Assembly: GCA_021780905.1 (NCBI GenBank)
Contig: JAJXXW010000030.1
Span: 1 to 64,000 of the forward strand
Length of the DNA stretch: 64,000 nt
Source: a bacterium
GTDB taxonomy: Bacteria; Verrucomicrobiota; Verrucomicrobiia; Limisphaerales; UBA11358
Direction: 5' to 3'
Shown: one piece after another, positions 37,673 to 48,214 of the stretch
How positions within the stretch are numbered: the stretch's first letter is position 1
Layout: each line of letters starts with the position of its first letter
The notes under the pieces: generated by a model
Seen by the model: the letters and a program-made list of their open reading frames with translations, nothing else
Told to the model about the DNA's origin: nothing
Databases searched by the model: none
Program-made: the position numbers and the translations under genes

Positions 37673-39541
37673 TCAATCCACGCCGGGCGTTTTCGCCCGC
37701 AGCGCATCCGCCAGCCCGGAGCCACGTTGCAACTGCGTCACGATGGTGGCGCGCAAAATATGTTCGGATGCCAGAATGCGGACGGACTGGCGGGCCCGCG
37801 TCAGGCCGGTGTAAAACAATTGGCGTGTGAGCACCGGATTCATCTGCTCCGGCAGCACCAGCAGGACGTGATCGAACTCGGAGCCCTGGCTCTTGTGGAT
37901 GGTCAGCGCGTAAACGGTCTCGTGTTCCGGCAACCGCGCGCGCGCGACGGCACGGATGCCGCCGGTTTCGCCCGGAAAATAAACCAGCGAAGAAAAACCG
38001 TCTGCCGGCCCGACCACGCCGGTGTCGCCGTTGAACAGGTTTAGCGCGTAATGGTTGGCCGTCACCATCAGCGGCTGGCCCGCGTAGCTGCCGGATTTCC
38101 ATTGGTCCGGCGCGATCAGTCCGGCAGCCGCCAGAATTTCCCCGGCGAGCCGGTTGACGGCTTCGGTGCCGAACGGCCCTTCGCGCACGGCGCAGAGAAT
38201 GCGGAATTTTCCGAGTGCCGCCAGCGCGGCGGCGGGCGATTGGGATTTCAGCACGTCGCCGTAATGCGTGACGACGGCCTCGCGCAACACGGCCTTGAGC
38301 ATTTTGGCGGGCGGCAACGGCTGCCACGCCAGCGCGGTGGCGGGCTGACGCAACAAATCCATCGTCCGGTCCGCGTCGCCGGCATTGACAGCGACGCTGA
38401 TGTCGGTCAACAGCTTCATTCCGCCGGAACGGTGATTCGCGCGCAGTTGAACCACGGTGTCCGCCAGCCCGCCGGAATTTGAACTTTCACCTCCGGCGGG
38501 TGCGGCACCGGCGCAACGCCGGCAATCCTCGCAAAAACTTTTACTGAAACCATCAATCGCCGCCGCGCGGCAGAGGTCGCCCAGCACGTTGCCGGCATCC
38601 ACCGGGGGCAATTGATCCTGGTCGCCGACAAGCACGAGCCGCGCGTGCGGCGGGAGCGCCGCGAGCAGTTTCGCCATCAGCGCCAGGCTCACCATGCTGG
38701 CCTCGTCCACCACCAGCACGTCCACCGGCAGCGGGTTACCTGCGTCGTGGCGGAATTTTGTGGAATTTGGAATTGTGCCAAGCAGCCGGTGAATCGTGGT
38801 CGTCAGGTCTTTCGCCTGCAGCCGCGTTTTGACGGATTCCGAACACGCCAGTCCGGCAAGCGAGCGCGACAAGGATTCCTGTAGGCGCGCCGCCGCTTTG
38901 CCGGTGGGCGCAGCCAGCCGGATCCGCAAATTTTCCCCGCCCGGCTGTTCGAGCTGCAACGCCAGCAACCGCGCCACGGTCCAGGTCTTGCCGGTGCCGG
39001 GGCCGCCGGTGATGACGGAAAACCGCTGGCGCAGCGCCGCGAAGGCCGCGATTTTCTGCCAGTCGGTTTCGTTCGCCGGACCCGGAAATAATTTTTTTAA
39101 GCTGGCCGCAACCATCTTCGTGTCGAGCGGGAACGGCGGTTGCTGGCTACGCTTGCGGATTTCGGCGGCGACGGTTTGTTCGTATTTCCAATAGCGATGC
39201 AGGTAAAGCCGGCCCGCCGCGTCGAGAACCAGCGGCTTGTCGTCGCCCGGTTTGCCAATGACGGAAGCCGCCCGCAAACGTTTTTCCCATTCGCCGCGCG
39301 CCGGGCAAATCAACGCGGGAACGATTCCGGCGGACGGTTCGGAAATTTCCTTGCCGGCAACCTCGGCGAGGCAGAGGCAGGAATGTCCCTCCGCCAGCCG
39401 CCGGCTGACGAGCGCCGCCGCCAGCGTGAGTTCGGGACCATCGCCGCCGGCGAACTGCGCCATCAGCCGGGCAAAGTGGCGGTCCAGCGGTTGCAACGCC
39501 GCGCTTGCCAAAATGCCAGCGGATGACGGAAGCCGGCTCAT
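37673..39541 (-). CDS. recD: Exodeoxyribonuclease V subunit alpha
   Basis: VITGGPGTGKTWTVARLLAL, LVVDEASMVSLALMAKLL, YALTIHKSQGSEFDHVLLVLP. Confidence 0.93.
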   Translation of the reverse strand: MSRLPSSAGILASAALQPLDRHFARLMAQFAGGDGPELTLAAALVSRRLAEGHSCLCLAEVAGKEISEPSAGIVPALICPARGEWEKRLRAASVIGKPGDDKPLVLDAAGRLYLHRYWKYEQTVAAEIRKRSQQPPFPLDTKMVAASLKKLFPGPANETDWQKIAAFAALRQRFSVITGGPGTGKTWTVARLLALQLEQPGGENLRIRLAAPTGKAAARLQESLSRSLAGLACSESVKTRLQAKDLTTTIHRLLGTIPNSTKFRHDAGNPLPVDVLVVDEASMVSLALMAKLLAALPPHARLVLVGDQDQLPPVDAGNVLGDLCRAAAIDGFSKSFCEDCRRCAGAAPAGGESSNSGGLADTVVQLRANHRSGGMKLLTDISVAVNAGDADRTMDLLRQPATALAWQPLPPAKMLKAVLREAVVTHYGDVLKSQSPAAALAALGKFRILCAVREGPFGTEAVNRLAGEILAAAGLIAPDQWKSGSYAGQPLMVTANHYALNLFNGDTGVVGPADGFSSLVYFPGETGGIRAVARARLPEHETVYALTIHKSQGSEFDHVLLVLPEQMNPVLTRQLFYTGLTRARQSVRILASEHILRATIVTQLQRGSGLADALRAKTPGVD

Positions 39542-42500
39542 GATGTCCCCTCCGCGAAGCCGCCGAGCAAGGCCGAGAGCCGCGCGATTTTTTCCGCCGC
39601 CGGCCGGTCGCGGAAAATGCCCAGTTCCGGTTTGGCCGGCGTGACGCCGCGCAGGAAAATGTAGCGGACGCCGCCGTAATGCCTTTCGTAATCGTAGCCG
39701 GCGATCCGCGTCCGCAGGTAGCGGTCCAGCGCCACCGTGTAAAGGTGATATTGGAGATCGTAGCCCCGCTCCGTGATTTCGCGCCGCATCGCCGCCGGGC
39801 CGTAATCCTCGGCGCGGTAGCCGAGCGAATTGGATTTCCAGTCCACGATGTAGAAACGGCCGTTGAACTCGAACACGAGGTCAATGAAGCCTTTCAAAAA
39901 ACCTCCGGCGCGCGGAACCGGCAGCGGTGCCGGCAAAAATTTTTGGTCGCGGATCAAGTCCGTCAATTGCCCGCCGTCGAGCGGGCCGGTCGGAAAAAGA
40001 AATTCCAGTTCGCTCATCCGCCTTGCCCGGCTGACGGCCGCGAGCGTGAAGTCGGGATGTTCCGGAGTCAGTGGCGCGTGGCGCAGCCGTTCCAGCATTT
40101 CGCACACGGCCGCGACGTGCGACGCGGTGGCCAGACCGAACGCCTCCAATTGTTGCGATGCCAGCGCCGTCGCGGAAGCCTTGTCATCATTGGCAAAATC
40201 AAATTGCTCCAGGATTTTGTGCAGGCAGTCGCCGGTGCGCGCGCCGGCGGGCAGTGCAAAAATGCCCGTGGCGGCTTCTTCTTCGGCGGCGGGTTTTGTC
40301 CCGGCGTCGGTCGCGTCATGGTCCGGCAAATCCGGCGCGGCGGCCTGCGCCTGTTGCGAGAGCTGCGTGAAGCTCGACAAAAACCACGACGGCCGGATTT
40401 CGCGGGCGCAGGCTTTGGGCGCCAATTTCGCCGCGCCGGACTTTTCCGGCATCCACGGTTCGCCCGGTTCCATTGGCAGACCGGCGACGGCGATGGCGGC
40501 CGGCGACTTTTCCGCGAGGGCGTGCCAGCGGCTTTGCCAGGCCACCGGATGGACGGGCTGTTCGTCGAGAAATTTCACCGGGTCGGCCAACGGTTCGCCC
40601 CGGCCAGCGAGCAGCCAGGCCAGCGCGGTGGATTTATTTTTGGCGTAAGGCGCGCTGACGAGGTAGCACCGGTGCCGGGCGCGGGTCAACGCGACATAGA
40701 GCAGACGCACTTTTTCCGCAAGTTGCTCCTTGGTGGCCTGCTGGGCGTGCGCCGATGCCGGGTCGGGATTCAAATCCCAGATCAATTCGCCAGTGGTCGC
40801 GTCGTGGAAAAGCACGACGTCCAAAACTTTTTGTCCGTGGCATTTGATCGGGCGCAGGCCGGCGTCCTGGGTGACGAACGGACAGAACACCACCGGGTAT
40901 TCCAGCCCTTTCGCGCGGTGGATGGTGACGATTTGCACCGCGTCCTCGTCGCTTTCAAGCCGGAGCTGAAATTCCTCCGCGGCGGCCTCATCGCTGGCGC
41001 GGCGCTGCTCCAGCCATTGCACCAGCCGCGCCGGGCCGAGGTGCTCCGCGCGGCTGGCGGCCGCCAGCAGTTCGGCGAGATGCAGCACGTTGGTGATGCG
41101 GCGTTCGGCGTCGGGAAAGCGCAGCAGATTTTCCACCACTTTTTCCCGGCGCAACCACTGCGCGAACATGAAATGGAAACCGGCGCGCTCCCAGCTTCCG
41201 CGAAATGCGGCAAATTCCTGGAGGCGCGACTCCCACGCGCCTTCGTTCGCGGTGAGTTTCGACAATTGATTTCCGTCCAGGCCGAGCGCGTCCGTCGTCA
41301 GCGCGCATTTCACGGCGGCCTCGCGGCCGGGATTCAAAATGGCGGCGAGGATCCATTGCAGTTCGCGCGCCTCGGCCGACTCAAACACGGTGGCCATGGC
41401 GTGTTCGACGCTGGGAATCTGCAAATCATGCAACGCTTTTTGCACCCAGCCGGCCTGCCGGTGTGATTCCACCAGCACGGCGATATCGCGCGGATTCAGC
41501 CGGCGACCGCCGATGCGAACCTCCTCGCGCAACAGCCGCGACACCTCGGCGGCGACGGCGGCAGGCAGGAATTTCTGCGCCGACTTTGACGACAACGCAC
41601 CATTCTCCGCGCTCCAACTCCAGACTTGAAACGGTGGCGGACGCTGGCCGTCGCGAAAAACCAGCGGTTCGGCGTCCGCCTGACCGGCCGCTTGCACCGG
41701 CTCAAACGAAATCTTTTCCTCGACGAAGGCGGTGGTTTCGCCGGCATTTTCAAAAATCGTGTTGACGGCCTCGACCAGCGCCGCCTCGGAACGCCAGTTG
41801 GTGCCGAGCGAATATTTATTCTGGTCCGGCGCGGATTCCGCCGCGCGCAGATAAGTGTTCACATCCGCGCCGCGAAAGCCGTAGATGGCCTGCTTGGGAT
41901 CGCCGATGAGATACAGCCGGTGCGCCGGGCTTTTGGCAAAAACAGCGTCAAAGATCTTCCACTGCAACGGGTCGGTGTCCTGCGATTCGTCAATCAGCGC
42001 GGCGCGGAATTTTTTGCGGACGGAATGGGCCAGCGCGGCGCCGGCCGGCCCGGCCAGCGCGGCCGCCAGCCGGCTGATGAGGTCGTCGTAGGATTGGTGT
42101 TTGGCCGCCTGCTTCCTTTCGGCGAGCGCCGCCCGCGCCGTGCGCAGAAAATCCAGCCGTTGCGCCAGCGCAAATTCCGCCGCGAGGGCCACCAGCTTTT
42201 CGCAGCCGTCGAACAAGGGCGGATACGGCTTGGGCATTTCCTTTTTCTTGCCCACGTCTTGCCGGACGGCGGAAAGCGAGAAAAACCGGATGGCATCCCA
42301 GACGCCGGCAGACAGCCGGCGGTCAATCAGGCCGTCATCCAACCGGGACATCTGCCCGGCGATTATTTCGGCTTTGGCATGTTCCTTGATCGCCCATTTT
42401 TTCTCCCGGCCGCTGAAATATTTCACCAGGGCGTCGCGATCTTTCACGCCACGCCGCCATTCGGACGCGCAATCGTCCAACGCCATTTGCAAATCTTCGG

Positions 42501-43128
42501 TCACGGTTTCCAGCGGGCGCGAGGGCGCGGCGGGCAGCAGTTTCAACTCCGGGTAAGTCAGGAATGGTTTCAGCAGCGCGGCGAAAACGTCCGGCGTGAG
42601 TTTCTGGTGCAGCGCGAGGCTGGCCGTCAGCGCGCCGCCGGCATACGCCTGCCGGCGAAAATAATCCGCCGCAATCTCGCCAATGAGATTGGCTTGGCTG
42701 GCAATCAGTTCGACGTTGAACAGGCTGCCGCTTTCAAAGGCGCAGTCCTGCAACGTCCGCTGGCAGAAGCCGTGAATCGTCGCGATGGCTATGAGGTCGA
42801 AGGCTTCAAGCGCATTGCGCAGCGCATTGACGGCGGCCTCGCGCCGCTCCTGCGTTCGGATCAACAGCGCCTGCAACAGGGCGTCGTCCGTCGGCTGGCC
42901 TTCGAGCGCGCGCAACGCCTCCGCCAGCCGGCGGCGGATGCGGTCGCGCAGTTCGGCGGTGGCCGCCTCGGTGAACGTCACGACCAGGATGTCACTTGCC
43001 GGGATTTTTTCCTCGATGAGCAGCCGGAGAAACAGCCCGGCCAGCGCGTGCGTCTTGCCCGTGCCCGCGCTGGCCTCCAGCCGGGTGACGCCCAAATCGA
43101 GCGGCGTATGAACCAGATCGAAGGTCAT
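39538..43128 (-). CDS. recB: Exodeoxyribonuclease V subunit beta
   Basis: LEASAGTGKTHALAGLFLRLL, IDESQDTDPLQWKIF, IVTIHRAKGLEYPVVFCPF, nuclease motif FYIVDWKSNSLG. Confidence 0.94.
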   Translation of the reverse strand: MTFDLVHTPLDLGVTRLEASAGTGKTHALAGLFLRLLIEEKIPASDILVVTFTEAATAELRDRIRRRLAEALRALEGQPTDDALLQALLIRTQERREAAVNALRNALEAFDLIAIATIHGFCQRTLQDCAFESGSLFNVELIASQANLIGEIAADYFRRQAYAGGALTASLALHQKLTPDVFAALLKPFLTYPELKLLPAAPSRPLETVTEDLQMALDDCASEWRRGVKDRDALVKYFSGREKKWAIKEHAKAEIIAGQMSRLDDGLIDRRLSAGVWDAIRFFSLSAVRQDVGKKKEMPKPYPPLFDGCEKLVALAAEFALAQRLDFLRTARAALAERKQAAKHQSYDDLISRLAAALAGPAGAALAHSVRKKFRAALIDESQDTDPLQWKIFDAVFAKSPAHRLYLIGDPKQAIYGFRGADVNTYLRAAESAPDQNKYSLGTNWRSEAALVEAVNTIFENAGETTAFVEEKISFEPVQAAGQADAEPLVFRDGQRPPPFQVWSWSAENGALSSKSAQKFLPAAVAAEVSRLLREEVRIGGRRLNPRDIAVLVESHRQAGWVQKALHDLQIPSVEHAMATVFESAEARELQWILAAILNPGREAAVKCALTTDALGLDGNQLSKLTANEGAWESRLQEFAAFRGSWERAGFHFMFAQWLRREKVVENLLRFPDAERRITNVLHLAELLAAASRAEHLGPARLVQWLEQRRASDEAAAEEFQLRLESDEDAVQIVTIHRAKGLEYPVVFCPFVTQDAGLRPIKCHGQKVLDVVLFHDATTGELIWDLNPDPASAHAQQATKEQLAEKVRLLYVALTRARHRCYLVSAPYAKNKSTALAWLLAGRGEPLADPVKFLDEQPVHPVAWQSRWHALAEKSPAAIAVAGLPMEPGEPWMPEKSGAAKLAPKACAREIRPSWFLSSFTQLSQQAQAAAPDLPDHDATDAGTKPAAEEEAATGIFALPAGARTGDCLHKILEQFDFANDDKASATALASQQLEAFGLATASHVAAVCEMLERLRHAPLTPEHPDFTLAAVSRARRMSELEFLFPTGPLDGGQLTDLIRDQKFLPAPLPVPRAGGFLKGFIDLVFEFNGRFYIVDWKSNSLGYRAEDYGPAAMRREITERGYDLQYHLYTVALDRYLRTRIAGYDYERHYGGVRYIFLRGVTPAKPELGIFRDRPAAEKIARLSALLGGFAEGTS

Positions 43129-46100
43129 GGCGACAACTCCTCGGTTCGATGCGCCAGAAGCGGCGCAATAATTTGCTTCACCAACTGCTCGAATTCATCG
43201 TCCAGCGGGTTGGCGACGTGCCGAAAGCACAGGTTGAAATATGGATCCAGTGATTCGCCCTGGCTGTAATCGCCGAATTCGTCGCCCTCCCATTTTTCCA
43301 GCGCCTGGACTTTGGGTGGCTTTTTCCCTTGCGGACTGGCAAAGGCAAAACTGCTGGCCGGAAAAAACGCCAGCGGCCGGGTGAGGCCGAGAAAATAGAT
43401 TTCCAAAAGCTGGCCTAAAATATTTTTCGCAGTGGGAACCTCGGCAAACTGCCATTCACCGTCCTCGGCGACCAGGCGGCTGGACTTCGCTTCCGGCAAA
43501 TCCGAAAGTTGCAGTGCGAGGTGCTCGATCCACAGCTTTAAAATCGCGGCGGGCTTGATTTTTGCCGGACGGCAGTGGACGAGGCCGACGCCGTGAAACG
43601 GCGACAATTCGCCTTCCAGTCGGAAATCTCCGATGGCCAGTTTCACCGGCCGGCGGATTTTTTCCGCCGTGCCGATGAGCCGTTGCAACGCCTCGTTGAG
43701 CGGTAGCGTCTGGGCGGCGAGATCATGTGCCAGCGCCACGCCCGTTGCGCCGGGCGGCAACCGGCCGCCGCCTTGCCACGCGGTCAAAACTTTCTCCACC
43801 GGCCGGCGGTTCAGAAAGGCCGCGACCAATTCCTGTTTCAAGGCAAACGCGTCCAGGCCGGCCACGGTGAAAGGTTCCTCGTCCGGCCAATTTTCCCGGT
43901 CGTCCGGCAGCCGGAATTCCAGCCGGCGCTGCACGAAAAACTTTGCGGGGTTATTGAAAAAATGTTGCAGGTCGGCCAGCGAAACGGTTCGCCATTCCGT
44001 GTCCGGCTGGGTGAGCGGCTCCGGCAAAAATGATTTGCCGGCGCTGCGGCGGGCGCGGGCGGCGAGCTGGCGGCTGATTTCCGCATCGGCGGGCGAATAG
44101 CTGAACAGCCGGGAATTTTCATTTTTCTCCGAATGAAAATACACCGGGTTGAAACCGTGCAGCCGGTGGCGCGTGACCAGCAGTTCGCCGACCAGGGGTG
44201 TTTCCTGCGGCTGTGATTTCGCGTCGGGCGTCGTGCCCGCCAGCCGGAATCGCGCACCGAGATAGTCGAGCAGTTCGCTGACCACGACCGAGGGCGGACG
44301 CGGGCGGTTGTCGGCGACCGACTGGCCGACGTAGCTGACGTAAAAAAAATTGCGCGCGGCAAGCAGCATCTCGAGAAAAAGATAACGGTCGTCGTCACGG
44401 CGCGAGGCGTCGCCGGTTTTCGGTTTCGCGGCCAGGAGATCAAAACTTAACGGCGCGGGGCGGCGCGGAAACTTTTGGTCGTCCATCCCCAGCACACAGA
44501 CGGCGCGGAACGGCACGTTGCGCATCGGGTTCAGGCCGGAAAATGTCACGCGCCCGCGCAGGACCGCCTTGCCGGACGGCGCTTCCGCGAGTTTCGGCAA
44601 AACGCGTTCGAGGATGACCGGGAACGGAACTTTTTCGTTGAAGCCGGATTGGAATTGCTGCTGGCGCAAACCGTCGAGGATTTGGCGGAGGGCGTTCGCG
44701 GCCAATTCCTCATCCGGTTCCGGCAAAAATAATTTGTCCAGAATTCCGGTCAGCGTCGCCGCCCAGTTTTCCAGCGTGCGCGGCGCGGCGAGTTCGTCCA
44801 GCGCGGCGAAAAACTGCGTTTGGAAATCCAGCCAGCGGCCGAGCAGTTCCGTGGCCGTGCCTTCGATGCCGGCGCAGGGCCAAAGTCCGTCAAAGGCGGC
44901 GCTGTCATCGGCCATCGCGTAGCCGAGCAGCAGCCGGCGGTGGCCATGTTCCCAGGAATGCTCGGCAAACGCGGGCAGGCCGAGCTGCGCGCGTTGCGCG
45001 GCATCGCGTCCCCAGCGGATGCCGGCGACCTGGATCCATTCGCGGATTTGCGGCAGTTCGCTTTCGGCGATGCCAAAACGGCGGCGCACCGGCGGCACTT
45101 CCAAAAAATCCATGACGGCGGTGGCCGGGAACCGGCTGCCGGCAAGCTGCAGCCAGTCGGCGAAGGCGTTGACGAGCGGACTTTCCTGCCGTGCGCCCTG
45201 GTCGGCGAGCGTGCAGGGAATCGCCGGCGAACCCGGCTCGGACATTTCAAACACGCCTTTGACGAACGGCGCGTAAGCCTCGACGTCCGGCAACATCACC
45301 AAGATGTCCTGCGGCGACAGGGTCGGGTCGGCGGCAAACCATTCGAGCAGGTGGTCGCGCAGCACCTGCAGTTCGCGCAGCGGGCTGTGGCAATTATGAA
45401 TTTGGATCGAGCGGTCGGTGCGGCTGATTTCCGAAAGATTTTCGGCCGGCCGGTCTTCGAGCTTCAGGATGGCGCGCTGGACGCGGCCGAGCAGATTATT
45501 TTGCGCCGGCTCCTGGAAATCCTCGACCTGATCGTTCACCATTTGCAGGTCGGTGACGAGCCGTTGAAATTCCCGGCCGGACTTGCCCCACGCCGCGAGC
45601 AGCGGGTGGCCGCGTTCCAGGTGCAGTTCGCGCGGACTCAACCCGCCCCGGCCGGCGACCGCCTGAATCGCCTGATCCTCAAGTGCCGAGGTGATGTCGC
45701 CCCAATACTCGGCGCACGGCGAAAGCCAGAACAGATGCACCGGCAGGTGTCGCGCCAGCCACTGAAACACTTCGAGATAAACCGGCGGCAGACTGGCCGG
45801 GCAAAAAATCGCCAGCCGTTCCGGCAATTTTCCCGGATCGCAGTCCGGCCGTTTGAGCGCGGTGAGCAGCTCGAACAGAAATTTGCCCTGGCAGGCCAGC
45901 CCGTCGCTCATCGCCGCGCGCCACAACTGCGCCTGCCAGTGTGTTTCCCGGCCGCGCTGCCAGGCCTCAATCCACTCCGGGCGATAGACGCTGTATTGGT
46001 CGAACAGGCCGGCGATTCTTTCGGCGAGCTGGAAGCGCCGGCGCGGATCGTTTGAGCTGGCGAGGTAATCATTGATTTCCCGAAACGCCGGCTGGCCGAG

Positions 46101-46409
46101 CAGCGGCCCCAGTTTTTCCATGAGCCGCCAGGTCAGGGCTTCCGGCTCGATCAAGCCGGTGCGCGTTTCCGCCGGCAGCAATCTTTCCATCAGGCCGAAA
46201 AAAAACGCGCGCGGAAACGTCAGTTCCAGGTTGGCGGCGATGCCGTGACGGCGGGCGAGTTCGAGCTGGAGCCATTGCGCCAGGACCTGTGTCGGCACGA
46301 TGATTTGTTCCGGCGCGAACGGCGAGCCGAGCGGCGACCGGAGGGTGTCGCGGGCCAGCCGCTCCGCCAGGTTTTCCAGCCGGTTGCTTTGGTAGAGAGT
46401 CAGGCTCAC
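43125..46409 (-). CDS. recC: Exodeoxyribonuclease V subunit gamma
   Basis: LTLYQSNRLENLAERLA, IIVPTQVLAQWLQLELARRHGIAANLE, VCVLGMDDQKFPR; 4-nt overlap with recB. Confidence 0.93.
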   Translation of the reverse strand: MSLTLYQSNRLENLAERLARDTLRSPLGSPFAPEQIIVPTQVLAQWLQLELARRHGIAANLELTFPRAFFFGLMERLLPAETRTGLIEPEALTWRLMEKLGPLLGQPAFREINDYLASSNDPRRRFQLAERIAGLFDQYSVYRPEWIEAWQRGRETHWQAQLWRAAMSDGLACQGKFLFELLTALKRPDCDPGKLPERLAIFCPASLPPVYLEVFQWLARHLPVHLFWLSPCAEYWGDITSALEDQAIQAVAGRGGLSPRELHLERGHPLLAAWGKSGREFQRLVTDLQMVNDQVEDFQEPAQNNLLGRVQRAILKLEDRPAENLSEISRTDRSIQIHNCHSPLRELQVLRDHLLEWFAADPTLSPQDILVMLPDVEAYAPFVKGVFEMSEPGSPAIPCTLADQGARQESPLVNAFADWLQLAGSRFPATAVMDFLEVPPVRRRFGIAESELPQIREWIQVAGIRWGRDAAQRAQLGLPAFAEHSWEHGHRRLLLGYAMADDSAAFDGLWPCAGIEGTATELLGRWLDFQTQFFAALDELAAPRTLENWAATLTGILDKLFLPEPDEELAANALRQILDGLRQQQFQSGFNEKVPFPVILERVLPKLAEAPSGKAVLRGRVTFSGLNPMRNVPFRAVCVLGMDDQKFPRRPAPLSFDLLAAKPKTGDASRRDDDRYLFLEMLLAARNFFYVSYVGQSVADNRPRPPSVVVSELLDYLGARFRLAGTTPDAKSQPQETPLVGELLVTRHRLHGFNPVYFHSEKNENSRLFSYSPADAEISRQLAARARRSAGKSFLPEPLTQPDTEWRTVSLADLQHFFNNPAKFFVQRRLEFRLPDDRENWPDEEPFTVAGLDAFALKQELVAAFLNRRPVEKVLTAWQGGGRLPPGATGVALAHDLAAQTLPLNEALQRLIGTAEKIRRPVKLAIGDFRLEGELSPFHGVGLVHCRPAKIKPAAILKLWIEHLALQLSDLPEAKSSRLVAEDGEWQFAEVPTAKNILGQLLEIYFLGLTRPLAFFPASSFAFASPQGKKPPKVQALEKWEGDEFGDYSQGESLDPYFNLCFRHVANPLDDEFEQLVKQIIAPLLAHRTEELSP

Positions 46410-46610
46410 GTCATTTCGTTGGACGGAATGGTTTTGATGATCGCGCCGGCAAGGGTTGAACCGGGGAATTTTCCCGCCGGCGGGGACATATACAGCGGAA
46501 CGCGGCGGATTCCAACCTGAAAAACCGGCGGCCGTAAAAGAATGTCCCGGCCAAATTTCGCGGGTGCGTTTTTGCAGAATTTATGTTTAGCTTGGGCAAA
46601 ATCAATTGCC

Positions 46611-47315
46611 ATGCGAAACCCCATCATCGCGGCCCTCGACGTGCCGACCGCCGAACAAGCGTTGAAACTGGCCGGCGACCTCGCGCCGGCGGTCGGCGCG
46701 TTCAAGATCGGCAGCGAGCTGTTCACCGCCGCCGGGCCGGACATCGTGAAAAAAATCCGCGCGACCGGCGCGAGCGTCTTTCTCGATTTGAAATTTCACG
46801 ATATCCCGAACACCGTCGCCAAGTCGGTGACGGCCGCCGTGCAACTGGACGTGCAGATGCTCACCGTCCACACCAGCGGCGGATTTGAAATGCTCCGCGC
46901 CGCCGAGCAGGCCGCCGGGGAAATCGCGCGGAAACTGGGGCGCGTCCCGCCGCTGGTGCTGGGCGTCACCGTGTTGACCAGTCTGGACACGCCCGCGCTG
47001 CGCGAAATCGGCCTCGACGGGAACGTGGAATCTCAGGTGCGCCGGCTGGCCACCATCGCCACGCGGGCCGGTCTGCGCGGCCTGGTGTGTTCGCCGCAGG
47101 AAGTCGCCCAGTTGCGGCCATACATTCCGCCCGCGATGCAGCTGGTCACGCCCGGCATCCGCACCGGCGCGGAAAAAGCCGACGACCAGAAACGCACGCT
47201 CACGCCCCAAGAAGCCATGCAAGCGGGCGCGAACTGGCTCGTGATTGGCCGGCCGATTTACGCGGCGGAAAATCCGCGCGCCGCGGCGGAGAAAATCCTG
47301 GAATCCATTTCCTGA
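46611..47315 (+). CDS. pyrF: Orotidine-5'-phosphate decarboxylase
   Basis: IIAALDVPTAEQALKLA, VFLDLKFHDIPNTVAKSV, LVTPGIRTGAEKADDQKRTLTPQEAMQAGANWLVIGRPI. Confidence 0.95.
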   Translation: MRNPIIAALDVPTAEQALKLAGDLAPAVGAFKIGSELFTAAGPDIVKKIRATGASVFLDLKFHDIPNTVAKSVTAAVQLDVQMLTVHTSGGFEMLRAAEQAAGEIARKLGRVPPLVLGVTVLTSLDTPALREIGLDGNVESQVRRLATIATRAGLRGLVCSPQEVAQLRPYIPPAMQLVTPGIRTGAEKADDQKRTLTPQEAMQAGANWLVIGRPIYAAENPRAAAEKILESIS

Positions 47316-47332
47316 ACCGGCTGGAATCGTGG

Positions 47333-48106
47333 TCAGGGCCGGAGCGCGGCGTTCACCGCCGCCACGAGCGCGTTGACCCGGACCGGCAGCGGAAAATCCG
47401 AAGGCGCTTCCAGCGTGTAACCGAGCCGTGACTTGTGACTGATGAGATACAGCGCCTCCGGCCAGTCGGGCCGCTCCGCCGGCGAAATGTTCGGACGGAT
47501 GATGCCGCCGTGCGCCGTGCGGCCTTCAATGATTTCGGACGGATCCACCGGACAGACTTTTTCCACGGCCGAGATGATTTTTCCCGCGCGCGAGACCTGC
47601 CGGTCCGGGTTCTGTTCGTAAAGATAGAAGCCGTGCGATTCCCAGTCCTCGTGCAGGCAGAGGTAAAGATCAAAGGCCGGCTGGCGGTCCAGCCACGCGA
47701 GGTGCGCACGGACTTCGGCGGATTGCGGATTGCGATAATCGCGGTTGAGGTCCAGACCGTCGGCGTTGCCGCGCTGGTTGCGCAGAAAGCCGAGCGGATT
47801 CAGACAGGGCAGCAGGAAAATCTCCGCGTCCGGCCAGCGATTTTCCCGGATTAACCGGAGCGCGGCGAGCGGGCCAGCCGGCTCATCGCCGTGAATGCCG
47901 GCGGAGATGTAAAATCTCAAAACCGTTTCTGGATTTTGAGCTGCCGGCCTGCGATGCAGTGCCAGCCAGCGAAAATCATCGTGATGGTGAAATGTTTCCG
48001 AAGTCCAGCCGTGACCGGCAGCGGCGCTTTGAACGTCGCGGAGCACGGCGCGGATATCAATCGTCTCGCCGTGGTAGCCGCCGTAGTTCTGGCCAAGTTT
48101 TTGCAT
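47333..48106 (-). CDS. M14 family zinc carboxypeptidase-like protein
   Basis: YISAGIHGDEPAGPLAALRLI, LLPCLNPLGFLRNQRGNADGLDLNRDY, LYLCLHEDWESHGFYLYE. Confidence 0.85.
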   Translation of the reverse strand: MQKLGQNYGGYHGETIDIRAVLRDVQSAAAGHGWTSETFHHHDDFRWLALHRRPAAQNPETVLRFYISAGIHGDEPAGPLAALRLIRENRWPDAEIFLLPCLNPLGFLRNQRGNADGLDLNRDYRNPQSAEVRAHLAWLDRQPAFDLYLCLHEDWESHGFYLYEQNPDRQVSRAGKIISAVEKVCPVDPSEIIEGRTAHGGIIRPNISPAERPDWPEALYLISHKSRLGYTLEAPSDFPLPVRVNALVAAVNAALRP

Positions 48107-48214
48107 GCGGGGAATTTCACGCAAAGACTGACGGAGGCAAAGCAGTTTTTTACGTAAAAAGGCCAACGCTCAAGCCAAGCTTTTCAGCCGCGCTTTTCGC
48201 ATCTTCGCCGGTGA

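Noticed and set aside
41626-43269. 547-aa plus-strand ORF
   Set aside because: Antisense to recB; no domain pattern.
37673-46409. recC-recB-recD as a novel defence operon
   Set aside because: Motifs and gene order fit standard exonuclease V; no accessory defence genes are adjacent.
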